Assembly: GCF_003014675.1 (NCBI RefSeq)
Contig: NZ_PYAU01000001.1
Location: 1,922,001 to 1,986,000 of the forward strand
DNA length: 64,000 nucleotides
Source of the DNA: Labedella gwakjiensis
GTDB lineage: Bacteria > Actinomycetota > Actinomycetes > Actinomycetales > Microbacteriaceae
Direction: 5' to 3'
How positions within the stretch are numbered: the first letter of the stretch is position 1; each line of letters opens with the position of its first letter. Positions 51,228-59,919 of this stretch are shown here, piece after piece. The notes under the pieces were generated by a model that saw nothing but the letters and a program-made list of their open reading frames with translations, was not told the origin of the DNA and ran no database searches. The position numbers and the translations under genes are program-made.

Positions 51228-51728
51228 CTACTCCGCGATGAACCGGATCGCGAGAGGGAAGCGGAACACCTCGCCCTTCGACGCCTTCACGGTGCCGACG
51301 ATGGTGACCACCACGTGCACCAGCCCGAGCACGAGCCACAGCGAGATCGGGATGAACGGCAGCGCGGTGAGGGAGCTCGGTCCGTTCGTCGAGCCGTCGT
51401 TGGAGACGATCATCGCGAAGACGATCGCGAGGCCGATGAACACCACCGTGAGGATCGCGTAGGTCAGTCCCCAGTTCGCGGCGTTGCGCGCGTTGGCGCG
51501 CGCGATCGGACCACGCTTCTTGTGCGTGGGGTAGACGCCGGCCATGATCAGGCCCGTCACGAACTGCGCGAAGAATGGGATCGGGATGTAGGCGAGGAAC
51601 CCGAGCGCCCACGCGCCCGTGCCCTTGAATCCGGGCGGCGGGATCTCCCGACCGGCAGTCGGCTGTATCCCGTTCGGTTGTGGCTGCTGCCAGGGCTGCT
51701 GCGGTGCAGGGGGCGGGGGTGTGCTCAC
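51228..51728 (-). CDS. DUF4870 family membrane protein
   Basis: 166 residues from ATG 51728. A Pro/Gln-rich cytoplasmic N-terminus (about 1-30) is followed by the DUF4870 region with helices at about 42-64 (LGFLAYIPIPFFAQFVTGLIMAG), 90-108 and 130-152. HKKRGPIARANARNAANWGL is the family's conserved inter-helix segment. Function of the family is unknown. It is convergent with the small orphan gene at 50915. Confidence 0.85.
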   Translation of the reverse strand: MSTPPPPAPQQPWQQPQPNGIQPTAGREIPPPGFKGTGAWALGFLAYIPIPFFAQFVTGLIMAGVYPTHKKRGPIARANARNAANWGLTYAILTVVFIGLAIVFAMIVSNDGSTNGPSSLTALPFIPISLWLVLGLVHVVVTIVGTVKASKGEVFRFPLAIRFIAE

Positions 51729-51789
51729 GGGGATGTCCTTCCGGGATCTCCCCCAAGTCTACGGGCGCGGATCCGTAGTGGACAGTGAC

Positions 51790-51811
51790 GCTATCCGATA
51801 GCTACGCTATC
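51790..51811 (+). promoter_or_regulatory. operator and -10 box of the MerR operon
   Basis: GCTATC, C, GATAGC form a perfect inverted repeat at 51790-51802; a third GCTATC follows at 51806-51811. The -10 box TACGCT (51803-51808) sits between and ends six bases before the ATG at 51815, so this gene is leaderless and probably autoregulated through these half-sites. Confidence 0.65.
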
Positions 51812-51814
51812 TGC

Positions 51815-52465
51815 ATGCGCATCTCGGAACTCAGCCGTCTTTCGGGCGTGAGTGTCGCCTCGATCAAGTACTACATCCGCGAGGGCGTGCTCGCGCCGGG
51901 CGAATCCGACGGCCCCAACCGAGCGACCTACGGTGACGCGCACCTGGCGCGCCTGCGTCTCATCCGCGGCCTGATCGATTCCGCGGGTGTGAGCGTCGCC
52001 GGAGTGAAGGCCATCACCGCAGCGCTCGACGCGGGCATCCCCGTCAACGAGGCGTTCGGTGTCGCGCAGTCCGCCGTTCCGCTCACGGGCTCGAGCGGCG
52101 GAGGGGCGCCGTCGACGGGGGCCACGGATCAGGTGCGTCGCGTGATCCACTCCGAGATGGTCGGCCACCCGGCCGCCGACGTGGCGGCGAACGCCCTCGA
52201 CACGTTCGTGGCGGCCGGCGAGCCCATCAGCTCGGCGTGGTTGGAGCGCTACGCGGAAGCGGCCGCCATGGTCGCGAGCGCCGACTTCGACGAACTCGAA
52301 CGCCGTCCCGACCCGGCGTCCCAAGCGCGTCTCGTCGCCGTCGGCACGGCCCTCGGCGACGTCGTCTTCCAGTCCCTGCGGCGCATCGCGCAGGCGACCG
52401 AGGGGGAGCGTCGCTTCCCCACGCCCCCGTCGTTCCGTGCCTCCGAACAGGAGAACCCCTCGTGA
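51815..52465 (+). CDS. MerR family transcriptional regulator
   Basis: 216 residues from ATG 51815. The winged helix MRISELSRLSGVSVASIKYYIREGVLAPGE is at the N-terminus; YGDAHLARLRLIRGLIDSAGVSVAGVKAI ends the DNA-binding part. The C-terminal 130 residues are a helical effector domain without the Cys clusters of metal sensors. It is first in an operon with two membrane-protein genes (overlapping ATG/GTG junctions), which it probably regulates. Confidence 0.9.
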   Translation: MRISELSRLSGVSVASIKYYIREGVLAPGESDGPNRATYGDAHLARLRLIRGLIDSAGVSVAGVKAITAALDAGIPVNEAFGVAQSAVPLTGSSGGGAPSTGATDQVRRVIHSEMVGHPAADVAANALDTFVAAGEPISSAWLERYAEAAAMVASADFDELERRPDPASQARLVAVGTALGDVVFQSLRRIAQATEGERRFPTPPSFRASEQENPS

Positions 52466-53508
52466 CCCGTCTCGCCCCGTCCCGCTCCACCCGCTCTCGT
52501 CTCGATCCGCCTGCGGCATCGCCGCCCCCGCCCGTCGTGTGGTCGGCCGCGCGTCTCCATCGTCCGCTGCTCGCACTGGCCATCGCCTCGGCGGTCTTCG
52601 CCGTGGTCTGCGTCGTCGGCCTCGTCGTCGACCCGCGCGAGATCCTCGGTCAGCCCGCCTGGGCGAAGCCGCTCAAGTTCGCCCTCTCGATCGCCCTTTA
52701 CGCCGTGACTCTCGCGTGGATGATCGGCCTGGCCTCGCGTGCTCGGCGTCTGCTCTCGCTCCTCGGGGGTGTCGTCGTGGTGGCGCTCCTCCTCGAGATG
52801 GTCGTGATCGTGGGGGCTGTGCTCTCGAACACGACGAGCCACTTCAACGTCTCGACGCCGCTCGCGACGGCCGCGTGGGCTCTCATGGCGGTGTCGATCG
52901 TCGTGGTGTGGCTCGTCACCGTCGTCGTCGCCGTGGTCCTCTTCCGGGCGCCGCTGGGCGACCCTGCACGATCGCTCGCCATCCGCGCCGGTCTCGTGAT
53001 CGGGCTCATCGGGATGGGACTCGCGTTCCTCATGACGAGTCCCACGTCGGAGCAGCTGAACGACTTCCAGGGCGTCGCCGGTGCGCACGCCGTCGGTGTC
53101 GCGGACGGCGGTGCCGGACTTCCGCTCCTCGGGTGGAGCACCGAGGGCGGCGACCTGCGGGTGCCGCACTTCATCGGGATGCATGCGCTGCAGGCGCTCC
53201 CGCTCCTCGTGATCGGGCTCGAACTGCTCGCCGGCCGCGTGCCGGTCCTGCGCCTCGGTGCCGTCCGTTTCCGACTCGTGCTCACGGCCGCTGTCGGTAT
53301 CGCCGGACTCGTGGCGATCGTGACGTGGCAGGCGCTGCGCGGGCAGTCGATCGTGGCGCCGGATACGTCGACCATCGCGGTGACCGTCGGTCTCGTGGTC
53401 GCGGTGGTCGCCGGTGTCGTCGTCTCGCTGGCCCGGGGCGCAGGACGGGCGGATTCGCCCGACGGCGGAATGCCCGCCGCCGGTACCGAGGCGGGGGTCC
53501 GGCGATGA
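52462..53508 (+). CDS. uncharacterised eight-helix membrane protein
   Basis: 348 residues from GTG 52462, overlapping the MerR stop. Hydrophobic segments begin at about 35 (LLALAIASAVFAVVCVVGLVV) and continue through 60-330, about eight in all. PREILGQPAWAKPLKFALSIALY and VPHFIGMHALQALPLLVIGL (a His-x-x-x-x-His-like stretch) are the most conserved-looking parts. I do not recognise a family with known activity. The MerR regulator and a DUF2834-like protein are in the same operon. Confidence 0.75.
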   Translation: MTRLAPSRSTRSRLDPPAASPPPPVVWSAARLHRPLLALAIASAVFAVVCVVGLVVDPREILGQPAWAKPLKFALSIALYAVTLAWMIGLASRARRLLSLLGGVVVVALLLEMVVIVGAVLSNTTSHFNVSTPLATAAWALMAVSIVVVWLVTVVVAVVLFRAPLGDPARSLAIRAGLVIGLIGMGLAFLMTSPTSEQLNDFQGVAGAHAVGVADGGAGLPLLGWSTEGGDLRVPHFIGMHALQALPLLVIGLELLAGRVPVLRLGAVRFRLVLTAAVGIAGLVAIVTWQALRGQSIVAPDTSTIAVTVGLVVAVVAGVVVSLARGAGRADSPDGGMPAAGTEAGVRR

Positions 53509-53876
53509 GCGCCGAGGTCGGGGCCGGGACTGCCCGAGCCCGCTGGACGCCCCGCGCCCTCCTCTACCTGGCGCTCGCGATCGTCGGACTCGTGGGCACG
53601 TGGACCTACAACGTGATCGCGATCCTCGAGGAGCGCGACTTCCTCGGCGACTGGTTCCAGGGCGGCCCGGCGGTGTCGTCGCTCACGACCGATCTACTCG
53701 TGGTGGCGGTGGCCGCGGTGATCTTCATGATCGTCGAGGGCCGCCGGCTCCGGATGAAACGGATCTGGCTCTTCGTCCTCGCCGCCCCGCTCGTCGCCCT
53801 CGCCTTCGCGTTCCCCCTCTTCCTCGCGTTCCGCGAGCGCGCCCTGTCGGCGCGAGGCGAGAGCCGGCAGCCTTGA
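53505..53876 (+). CDS. DUF2834-like small membrane protein
   Basis: 123 residues from ATG 53505, overlapping the previous stop by four bases. Three hydrophobic segments: LLYLALAIVGLVGTWTYNVIAI (about 19-40), TTDLLVVAVAAVIFMIVEG (about 61-79) and IWLFVLAAPLVALAFAFPLFL. The W-x-x-N and the acidic E-G-R-R-L-R-M-K loop match DUF2834. Last gene of the MerR operon. Function unknown. Confidence 0.75.
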   Translation: MSAEVGAGTARARWTPRALLYLALAIVGLVGTWTYNVIAILEERDFLGDWFQGGPAVSSLTTDLLVVAVAAVIFMIVEGRRLRMKRIWLFVLAAPLVALAFAFPLFLAFRERALSARGESRQP

Positions 53877-53930
53877 CCGCCTGAGGCCGCCTACGTTCCG
53901 TGAGCCGGCTGAGGGATGAGGCGGGTGAAG

Positions 53931-53955
53931 GACGGCCGCGAAGCGACCGGCCGTC
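53931..53955. terminator. hairpin between the convergent DUF2834-like and GH51 genes
   Basis: GACGGCCG at 53931-53938 and CGGCCGTC at 53948-53955 with a nine-base loop; outer GGGTGA/TCACCC may extend it. It probably ends transcription from one or both sides; no T-run. Confidence 0.5.
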
Positions 53956-53969
53956 ACCCGTCGGTCCGC

Positions 53970-55484
53970 TCAGCGGGTGAGGGAGATCGCGGTCCACGAG
54001 ATCGGCGGAAGATCGATGACGACCTCGCCGTCCTCGATCCGGATCGACTCGTTCGTCGCGAGCCCGACGCGCTCCGGGTTCTCGAGGGTGTTCACGGCGT
54101 AGGGATCGTCGTCCGAAAGCGTCTGAGCCGTCGCCTCGGAGACGGTGCCGAACTCACCGAGCGGAATCGCCAGGCGCACACTCTCCGTCTGCGACCGGTT
54201 CACCACGAACACGCTCGCCCGTCCCAGCTCCTCGTCCACCGTCGTGACCGCGTCGACGAGCGGAGCGTCACCGAACTCCTTCGTCTCGTACGTGTCGCAG
54301 TCGACGCGAGTGGGAACGCTCTCGCCCGTCGCGAGCGCCGACGTGACGGCGAACGGGAAGAAGGTCGTCTGCTTCCACGCGATGCCACCGGGTTCGGTCA
54401 TGATCGGCGCGATCACGTTGACGAGCTGCGCGAGCGACGCACTCGTCACGCGGTCCGCGCGACGGAGGAGCGAGATGAGCAGGTTGCCCACCACCACGGC
54501 GTCCGCCACGGTGTAGGCGTCCTCGAGAAGTCGCGGTGCGACCGGCCAGTTGTCGATGCCCTCGATCTTGTCGACCGTCTCGTAGCGGGCGATGTCCCAC
54601 ACGTTCCACTCGTCGAAGGAGATGTTCACGACGTGGTCGCTGCGCTTCACGGCCTTCACGTGATCGATCGTGGTGACGACGTCGTCGATGAAGGTGTCCA
54701 TGTCGATCGCTGAGGCGAGGAAACTGCCGAGGTCGCCGTCCTTCTCCGCGTAATAGGCGTGGCAGGAGATGTAGTCGACGTCGTCGTAGGCGTGGTTCAG
54801 GACGACCCTCTCCCACTCGCCGAACGTCGCCATGCCGCGACCGGACGACCCGCACACGACGAGTTCGAGCGACGGGTCGAGCATGCGCATGCCCTTCGCC
54901 GTCTGCGCGGCGAGCTTGCCGTAGTCGTCGGCGGAGCGGTGGCCCAGCTGCCACGGGCCGTCCATCTCGTTGCCGAGGCACCACATCTTCACGCCGAAGG
55001 GCGAGGTGCGTCCGTTGGCGACGCGCCTGTCGGCGAGGGCCGAGCCCGCTGCGACGTTCGAGTACTCGAGGAGATCGATGGCCTCCAGGGTGCCGCGGGT
55101 TCCGAGGTTCACGGCGAGCATGAGCTCGCTGCCGACGTCGTCCAGCCATGACGCGAACTCGTGGAGGCCGACCTCGTTGGTCTCCGTCGAGTGCCAGGCG
55201 AGGTCGAGGCGCTTCGGACGCTCCTCTTTCGGACCGACGCTGTCTTCCCAGCGGAAGCCGGACACGAAGTTGCCGCCGGGGTAGCGGATGGCGCTCACGC
55301 CCAGCTCGCGGACCAGATCCTTCACGTCCTCGCGGAAGCCGTCGGCGTCGGCCGTGGGGTGCCCGGGCTCGTGGAGTCCGTCGTAGACGGCGCGTCCCAA
55401 GTGCTCGATGAACGAGCCGAAGACGCGTCGGTTCACGGCGCCCACGGGACGGCGAGGGTCGAAGATCAGTCGTGCGTTGGCCAT
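53970..55484 (-). CDS. glycoside hydrolase family 51 alpha-L-arabinofuranosidase
   Basis: 504 residues from ATG 55484 (GGGAGAC upstream). The barrel opens VFGSFIEHLGRAVYDG; RYPGGNFVSGFRWED (about 72-86) is diagnostic; acid/base Glu in WCLGNEMDGPW (about 174); nucleophile Glu in ISFDEWNVW (about 290). A C-terminal beta-sandwich ends the chain. No signal peptide: it removes L-arabinofuranosyl groups from imported arabinoxylo- or arabino-oligosaccharides. It is a single gene; an operator-like site lies just upstream. Confidence 0.95.
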   Translation of the reverse strand: MANARLIFDPRRPVGAVNRRVFGSFIEHLGRAVYDGLHEPGHPTADADGFREDVKDLVRELGVSAIRYPGGNFVSGFRWEDSVGPKEERPKRLDLAWHSTETNEVGLHEFASWLDDVGSELMLAVNLGTRGTLEAIDLLEYSNVAAGSALADRRVANGRTSPFGVKMWCLGNEMDGPWQLGHRSADDYGKLAAQTAKGMRMLDPSLELVVCGSSGRGMATFGEWERVVLNHAYDDVDYISCHAYYAEKDGDLGSFLASAIDMDTFIDDVVTTIDHVKAVKRSDHVVNISFDEWNVWDIARYETVDKIEGIDNWPVAPRLLEDAYTVADAVVVGNLLISLLRRADRVTSASLAQLVNVIAPIMTEPGGIAWKQTTFFPFAVTSALATGESVPTRVDCDTYETKEFGDAPLVDAVTTVDEELGRASVFVVNRSQTESVRLAIPLGEFGTVSEATAQTLSDDDPYAVNTLENPERVGLATNESIRIEDGEVVIDLPPISWTAISLTR

Positions 55485-55497
55485 GTGCGTCTCCCGG

Positions 55498-55511
55498 TTA
55501 CATCGTTGTAA
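55498..55511. promoter_or_regulatory. LacI/GntR-type operator of the arabinofuranosidase gene
   Basis: TTACATCGTTGTAA, palindromic in 12 of 14 positions around a CG, 14 bases before the ATG at 55484. It differs from the three mannoside operators and from the CebR-like site, so an unlinked regulator is likely. Confidence 0.6.
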
Positions 55512-55652
55512 TCCCACCTTAGGAGGTCCGGAAGGATTCCGGGAGGGTGAATCGCTGGGTGGTTCCGTCCCCAGGCCGCCGTGGCTGTCGGGGTGCTCAC
55601 CGGGTCGGCCCGTACCATGGAGGAACCCCAGATCTTTGAGGATGAGCCCGTC

Positions 55653-56531
55653 GTGACCGCACCACTTTCCATTCGCGCCCGTCGATCGACCCTCCTCGCG
55701 GGAGCGGTCGCCGTCGTGGCCGGGCTGGTGCTGTCGGGCTGCACCACGGCGCCGGAGCCGAAGGCCTACCAACCGGTCTCGGTCGAAGCGAGCCTCGTCG
55801 CCGACGTCGACGCGCCCGAGGGCCCGGTGAGCGGCGGAGGCGAGATCGCCATCACGGGCATCGGACTGTCGGAGGTCACCGAGGTGCTCGTGGGCGACAG
55901 GCCCGCCACCGATGTCACCGTGGTGGACGACACGCGGGTCACAGCCGCCGTCCCGCGCACGGCCGACTACCAGCCGACGACCGCCGATATCACGGTGTTC
56001 GTGGGCGACCAGCAGGTTCCCGCGCTGGGGACGAGCACCTACACCTATTCGGCCCTCACCCCGGTCGACAAGCAGCTCGGCTACGCACTCACCCACTGGG
56101 AGAACTACAACACGGCGTACGGCGACTACAACCCGTCGGGCGGCGACTGCGCCAACTTCGTCTCGCAGACGCTGCTGGCCCGTGGGTGGCAGATGAACTC
56201 CACCTGGTCGAGCAGCAACGGTCAGGGAACGCGCGCGTGGGTCTACGCCCCCGCCCTCGAGGACTGGCTCCAGAGCGACACGAGTCTCGGTCTCACGAAG
56301 CTCGACGACACCCAGCGCGACAAGTTGAAGGTGGGCGACATCGCCTTCTTCGACTGGAACTTCAACGGCAATCCCGACCACGTCATGATCGTGTCCGACA
56401 TCGTCCAGGGCGAGAACGGTCTGGAGATCAAGGTGGCCGGCCACAACGAGAACCGCGACTTCCGCGACGTCGACGACGCCATCACCATCGACCACCCGGA
56501 TTCGACGGTCTGGTACTACTCGGTCCCCTGA
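55653..56531 (+). CDS. lipoprotein with IPT/TIG-like and amidase domains
   Basis: 292 residues from GTG 55653 (GAGGA ten bases upstream; TACCAT at 55613-55618 is the probable -10). Lipobox LSGC, Cys at about 30. Residues about 45-135 form an IPT/TIG-like beta fold (GGGEIAITGIGLSEVTEVLVGDRPAT). The C-terminal amidase_6-like domain has YNPSGGDCANFVSQTLLARGW, where the Cys is the likely catalytic residue, then GDIAFFDWNFNGNPDHVMIV with the His. An extracellular peptidoglycan or peptide hydrolase is likely. It ends 15 bases before a large palindromic element. Confidence 0.85.
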   Translation: MTAPLSIRARRSTLLAGAVAVVAGLVLSGCTTAPEPKAYQPVSVEASLVADVDAPEGPVSGGGEIAITGIGLSEVTEVLVGDRPATDVTVVDDTRVTAAVPRTADYQPTTADITVFVGDQQVPALGTSTYTYSALTPVDKQLGYALTHWENYNTAYGDYNPSGGDCANFVSQTLLARGWQMNSTWSSSNGQGTRAWVYAPALEDWLQSDTSLGLTKLDDTQRDKLKVGDIAFFDWNFNGNPDHVMIVSDIVQGENGLEIKVAGHNENRDFRDVDDAITIDHPDSTVWYYSVP

Positions 56532-56545
56532 CCTCCTCGCCCCCT

Positions 56546-56607
56546 CACCCCAAAAAGATTGCGATACGGCACCAAATTTCGGGCCGTATCGCAATCTTTT
56601 TGGGGTG
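56546..56607. repeat. palindromic element, copy A (bidirectional terminator)
   Basis: Perfect 25-base arms at 56546-56570 and 56583-56607 with a 12-base loop. Each arm ends in a run of five A or T followed by CCCC or GGGG, so both strands give a strong hairpin with TTTTT. It separates the convergent amidase lipoprotein and phosphoglucomutase genes. The arm sequence GTATCGCAATCTTTTT is shared, with one change, by copy B at 61451-61510. Confidence 0.85.
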
Positions 56608-56635
56608 GGGTGGGGTGGGGTGGGGTGGGGTGGGT
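56602..56635 (+). repeat. GGGGT tandem repeat (six full copies)
   Basis: Six uninterrupted GGGGT units (56602-56631) plus a partial GGGT run from palindromic copy A to the stop codon of the phosphoglucomutase gene. In copy B the single GGGGT directly meets the stop codon (TCA on the plus strand). The G-tracts could form a quadruplex in single-stranded DNA. Confidence 0.9.
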
Positions 56636-58251
56636 CAGGCGATGGCGGCGTCGACGATCTGCTTCGCCTCGGCCTGGACCTGCTTCAGGTGCTCCGGGCC
56701 CTTGAACGACTCGGCGTAGATCTTGTAGACGTCCTCCGTGCCGGACGGGCGAGCCGCGAACCACGCGTTCTCCGTCACGACCTTGAGCCCGCCGACGGCC
56801 GCGCCGTTGCCCGGAGCGGCCGAGAGCTTCGCGATGATCGGCTCGCCCGCGAGCTCCGTCGCGGTGATCGCATCGCCGTCGAGCTTGCCGAGCTTCGCCT
56901 TCTGCTCCTTCGAGGCCGCCGCGTCGATCCGCTCGTACGCCGGCGTTCCGAACTGCTCGGTGAGTTCCGTGTAGAGCTGCGACGGGGTCTTGCCGGTCTT
57001 CGCGGTGATCTCCGACGCGAGCAGGCACAGCAGGATGCCGTCCTTGTCGGTGGTCCACACGGTGCCGTCGAAACGGAGGAAGCTCGCACCGGCGCTCTCC
57101 TCGCCGCCGAAGCCGACGGAACCGTCGACGAGGCCGGGCACGAACCACTTGAAGCCCACCGGGACCTCCCACAGGCGGCGCCCGAGCGACTCGGCTACCC
57201 GATCGATCATGCTCGACGAGACGAGCGTCTTGCCGATCGCGGCGTCGTCCTTCCAGTCGGGGCGATTGGCGTAGAGGTACTGGATGGCGACAGCCAGGTA
57301 GTGGTTGGGGTTCATGAGGCCGCCGTCTGGCGTCACGATGCCGTGACGGTCCGCGTCCGCGTCGTTACCGGTGAGGATGTCGTACTCGTCGCGGTGGGCG
57401 AGCACCGACGACATCGCGTTGGCCGACGACGGATCCATACGGATCTTGCCGTCCCAGTCGAGCGTCATGAAGCGCCACGTGGGGTCGACGTCGGGGTTCA
57501 CGACGGTGAGGTCGAGGCCATAGGTGTCGGCGATCGCCTGCCAGTAGTGCACGCTCGCGCCGCCGAGCGGGTCGGCGCCGATGTGCAGGCCGGCGGCACG
57601 GATGGCGTCCACGTCGATGATGTTGGCGAGGTCGTTCACGTAGGCGGTGCGGAAGTCGTACGTCTCGACGGCGGACGGCTCCGCCTCCTTCACGTCGCGG
57701 AGGCCGTCGGCGATGAGCTCGTTCGCTCGGTTCGCGATCCACGACGTGGCGTCGGAGTCGGCGGGTCCACCGTGCGGCGGGTTGTACTTGAAGCCGCCGT
57801 CCTGCGGCGGGTTGTGGCTCGGCGTCACGACGATGCCGTCGGCCTCGTCGTCGTGGCCGGCGTTGTTGTAGGCGAGGATCGCGTGGCTGAGTGCCGGCGT
57901 GGGCACGAAGTCGTCGAACTCGTCGACGAGCACGCGCACGCCGTTGCCGACGAGCACCTCGAGGGCCGTCGTGAGTGCTGGACGGCTCAATGCATGGGTG
58001 TCGGCGCCGATGAAGAGGGGGCCGGTGATGCCCTGGCCCGCGCGGTACTCCACGATCGCCTGGGTGGTCGCGGCGATGTGGTCCTCGTTGAACGAGGTCG
58101 ACAGGGAGGAGCCGCGGTGGCCGCTCGTGCCGAAGACGACGCGCTGCTCGGGCACGGAGACGTCCGGCTTGAGCGAGTAGTAGGCCTCGTGCAGAGCGTC
58201 GAGGTCGACGAGATCGGATTCGGTTGCGGGTGTTCCGGCGCGGTCGGTCAT
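56635..58251 (-). CDS. pgm: alpha-D-glucose-specific phosphoglucomutase
   Basis: 538 residues from ATG 58251, leaderless-like (CAGAAT six bases upstream). [10 protein letters not shown] (about 40-49); phosphoserine loop [20 protein letters not shown] with catalytic Ser near 146; metal loop [10 protein letters not shown] near 305; sugar loop [11 protein letters not shown] near 385; phosphate-binding [11 protein letters not shown] near 510. It interconverts glucose 1-phosphate and glucose 6-phosphate. It stands alone, ending at a strong palindromic terminator. Confidence 0.96.
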   Translation of the reverse strand: MTDRAGTPATESDLVDLDALHEAYYSLKPDVSVPEQRVVFGTSGHRGSSLSTSFNEDHIAATTQAIVEYRAGQGITGPLFIGADTHALSRPALTTALEVLVGNGVRVLVDEFDDFVPTPALSHAILAYNNAGHDDEADGIVVTPSHNPPQDGGFKYNPPHGGPADSDATSWIANRANELIADGLRDVKEAEPSAVETYDFRTAYVNDLANIIDVDAIRAAGLHIGADPLGGASVHYWQAIADTYGLDLTVVNPDVDPTWRFMTLDWDGKIRMDPSSANAMSSVLAHRDEYDILTGNDADADRHGIVTPDGGLMNPNHYLAVAIQYLYANRPDWKDDAAIGKTLVSSSMIDRVAESLGRRLWEVPVGFKWFVPGLVDGSVGFGGEESAGASFLRFDGTVWTTDKDGILLCLLASEITAKTGKTPSQLYTELTEQFGTPAYERIDAAASKEQKAKLGKLDGDAITATELAGEPIIAKLSAAPGNGAAVGGLKVVTENAWFAARPSGTEDVYKIYAESFKGPEHLKQVQAEAKQIVDAAIA

Positions 58252-58257
58252 GCGCTC

Positions 58258-58263
58258 ATTCTG
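58258..58263 (-). promoter_or_regulatory. -10 box of a leaderless pgm transcript
   Basis: CAGAAT on the minus strand, six bases before the ATG at 58251; the first base differs from the TAnnnT form of the other sites. Confidence 0.35.
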
Positions 58264-58369
58264 GCAGGGCCGCCCGATGCGCGACCAGAGGTTGCCGAGT
58301 GGACTGGGGAGGGCCACCTGTCCGCGATCGGATATGCCCGCGGGGGGCCGTCGCTGGGAGGATCTGTGC

Positions 58370-59230
58370 ATGACCGATGCGCCCGTCGTACTCCGCCTGT
58401 CCGCCTTCGCCGCCGCTCCGACGGGAGGGAACCCGGCAGGAGTCGTCCTCGTGGCCGGCGAGCTCGACGCCGCAGCGATGCAGCGGATCGCCGCCGAGGT
58501 CGGCTACGCCGAGACGGCCTTCGTCACGGCCTCGTCTGCGGGCGACGGGCCACGGCGACACTCGCTCCGGTACTTCTCGCCGATCGCCGAGGTGCCGTTC
58601 TGCGGTCACGCGACCGTGGCGACGGCCGTCGCGCTCGCGCAGCGTGACGGTGCGGGGGTCCTGGCCTTCGACACTCCCGTCGGCGAGGTGCTCATCGACA
58701 CCCGAGAGGTGGACGGGGTGGTCTGGGCCTCGTTCACGAGCGTGGAACCGTGGGTCGGTCCGATGGGGGACGACGTGCTCGACCGACTGCTCGACCTGCT
58801 CGGCGTCGGGCGCGACGACGTGCGTCGCGACCTGCCGCCGCGCATCGCCTTCGCCGGCAACCGTCACCCCGTGCTCGTCTTCGCGGACGCCGCCACGTTC
58901 GACGACTTCCGATTCGACCCGAACGACATGCGGACGCTCATGGACGAGCAGGGCTGGACGGGCACGGTGACGACGGCCGTCGAGACGGCGTCGGGTGAGT
59001 TCGAGACGCGCAACCTCTTCCCCGTCGGCACGATCACGGAGGACCCGGCCACCGGATCGGCCGCCGCCGCGCTCGGCGCCTACGTCCGGGAACACAGGGC
59101 CATCGAGGTGCCGGGTCGCATGGTCGTGCACCAGGGGAGGCACGTGGGGCGCCCGAGCGTCCTCCTCGTCGACGTCCCCGCCTCCGGCGGGATCGTGGTC
59201 ATGGGAACGGCGACGCCGATCGCGGTCTGA
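58370..59230 (+). CDS. PhzF family isomerase-like protein
   Basis: 286 residues from ATG 58370, GGGAGGA upstream. [10 protein letters not shown] (about 20-29), YAETAFV with the catalytic Glu (about 46), [16 protein letters not shown] (about 73-88) and [17 protein letters not shown] (about 223-239) define the diaminopimelate-epimerase-like PhzF fold. The phenazine member isomerises a dihydroanthranilate; most homologues have unknown substrates. No phenazine genes are nearby, so a general isomerase is the safe call. Confidence 0.92.
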   Translation: MTDAPVVLRLSAFAAAPTGGNPAGVVLVAGELDAAAMQRIAAEVGYAETAFVTASSAGDGPRRHSLRYFSPIAEVPFCGHATVATAVALAQRDGAGVLAFDTPVGEVLIDTREVDGVVWASFTSVEPWVGPMGDDVLDRLLDLLGVGRDDVRRDLPPRIAFAGNRHPVLVFADAATFDDFRFDPNDMRTLMDEQGWTGTVTTAVETASGEFETRNLFPVGTITEDPATGSAAAALGAYVREHRAIEVPGRMVVHQGRHVGRPSVLLVDVPASGGIVVMGTATPIAV

Positions 59231-59270
59231 TCCCGCTCCCGCGAGATCGCGACCTGCCGGGCAGGGAAAA

Positions 59271-59304
59271 GCCCGCCCGGGATGAGGGGGGGTCCCGGGC
59301 GGGC
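59271..59304 (-). terminator. intrinsic terminator of the Asp23-like gene
   Basis: Twelve-base perfect arms at 59271-59282 and 59293-59304; on the minus strand the hairpin is followed by TTTT. It lies 15 bases past the Asp23-like stop at 59320. Confidence 0.85.
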
Positions 59305-59319
59305 AGTCTGTGGGGTGCG

Positions 59320-59748
59320 TTACTGGACGCGAGCCTCGGCGGACTCGTCCGCGTCGTCCGACGGCAGGTGCACGTCGTTGACGGTCACGTTCACCTCGGT
59401 CACCTCGAGGCCGACGATCTGCTCGATCGCGGTAGTGACGGCATCGCGGACGTCGTTCGCCACCTTCTGGAGGGAGACGGGGTACTCGGCCACGAGGGTG
59501 ATGTCGACGGCCGCCTGGGTCTCGCCCACCTCGACCGAGACGCCCTGCGCCTTGTCCGTCTGGTTGATGGCGTCGCGGATCGCGCCGATCGCGCGGCTCA
59601 CGCCGCCGCCGAGCGCGAAGACGCCGGGAACCTCGGCCGCGGCGATGCCGGCGACCTTGGCGACGACACCATCGACGATGACCGTCTTGCCCGTTCCGGT
59701 TCCCGCCTCGGTGAGGTCGGTCGTCGTGGTCGTCGTGCTGTTCGCCAT
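59320..59748 (-). CDS. Asp23/Gls24 family envelope stress protein
   Basis: 142 residues from ATG 59748 (AGGAGAAGGA upstream). After a Thr-rich start, the Asp23 domain runs GKTVIVDGVVAKVAGIAAAEVPGVFAL... AVDITLVAEYPVSLQKVANDVRDAVTTAIEQIVGLEVTEVNVTVNDVH, split here as two recognisable halves with the conserved I-A-x-x-x-x-x-V-P-G-V. Asp23 proteins coat the membrane and support cell-envelope homeostasis. Divergent from a sigma factor gene whose operon encodes further Asp23-like proteins. Confidence 0.9.
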   Translation of the reverse strand: MANSTTTTTTDLTEAGTGTGKTVIVDGVVAKVAGIAAAEVPGVFALGGGVSRAIGAIRDAINQTDKAQGVSVEVGETQAAVDITLVAEYPVSLQKVANDVRDAVTTAIEQIVGLEVTEVNVTVNDVHLPSDDADESAEARVQ

Positions 59749-59919
59749 GGTCCTTCTCCTTCTGTTTGTCAAGCTGCGGGCGCCCGGGTGGCTGCCCGTA
59801 TGGGGTCTCGTCGCGTTGTGCGATAGTCACTACAGAGACGAGCCGACGGACGGTTTCGTCACGCGGATTCCCGAATTTTTTTCCGGGGAGTCCGTCGTTC
59901 GGGGCGAGGAAGGGTCGGG

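Noticed and set aside
56602-56635. CRISPR or origin iterons from the GGGGT repeat
   Set aside because: Units of five bases without spacers or associated genes; a simple tandem repeat explains it.
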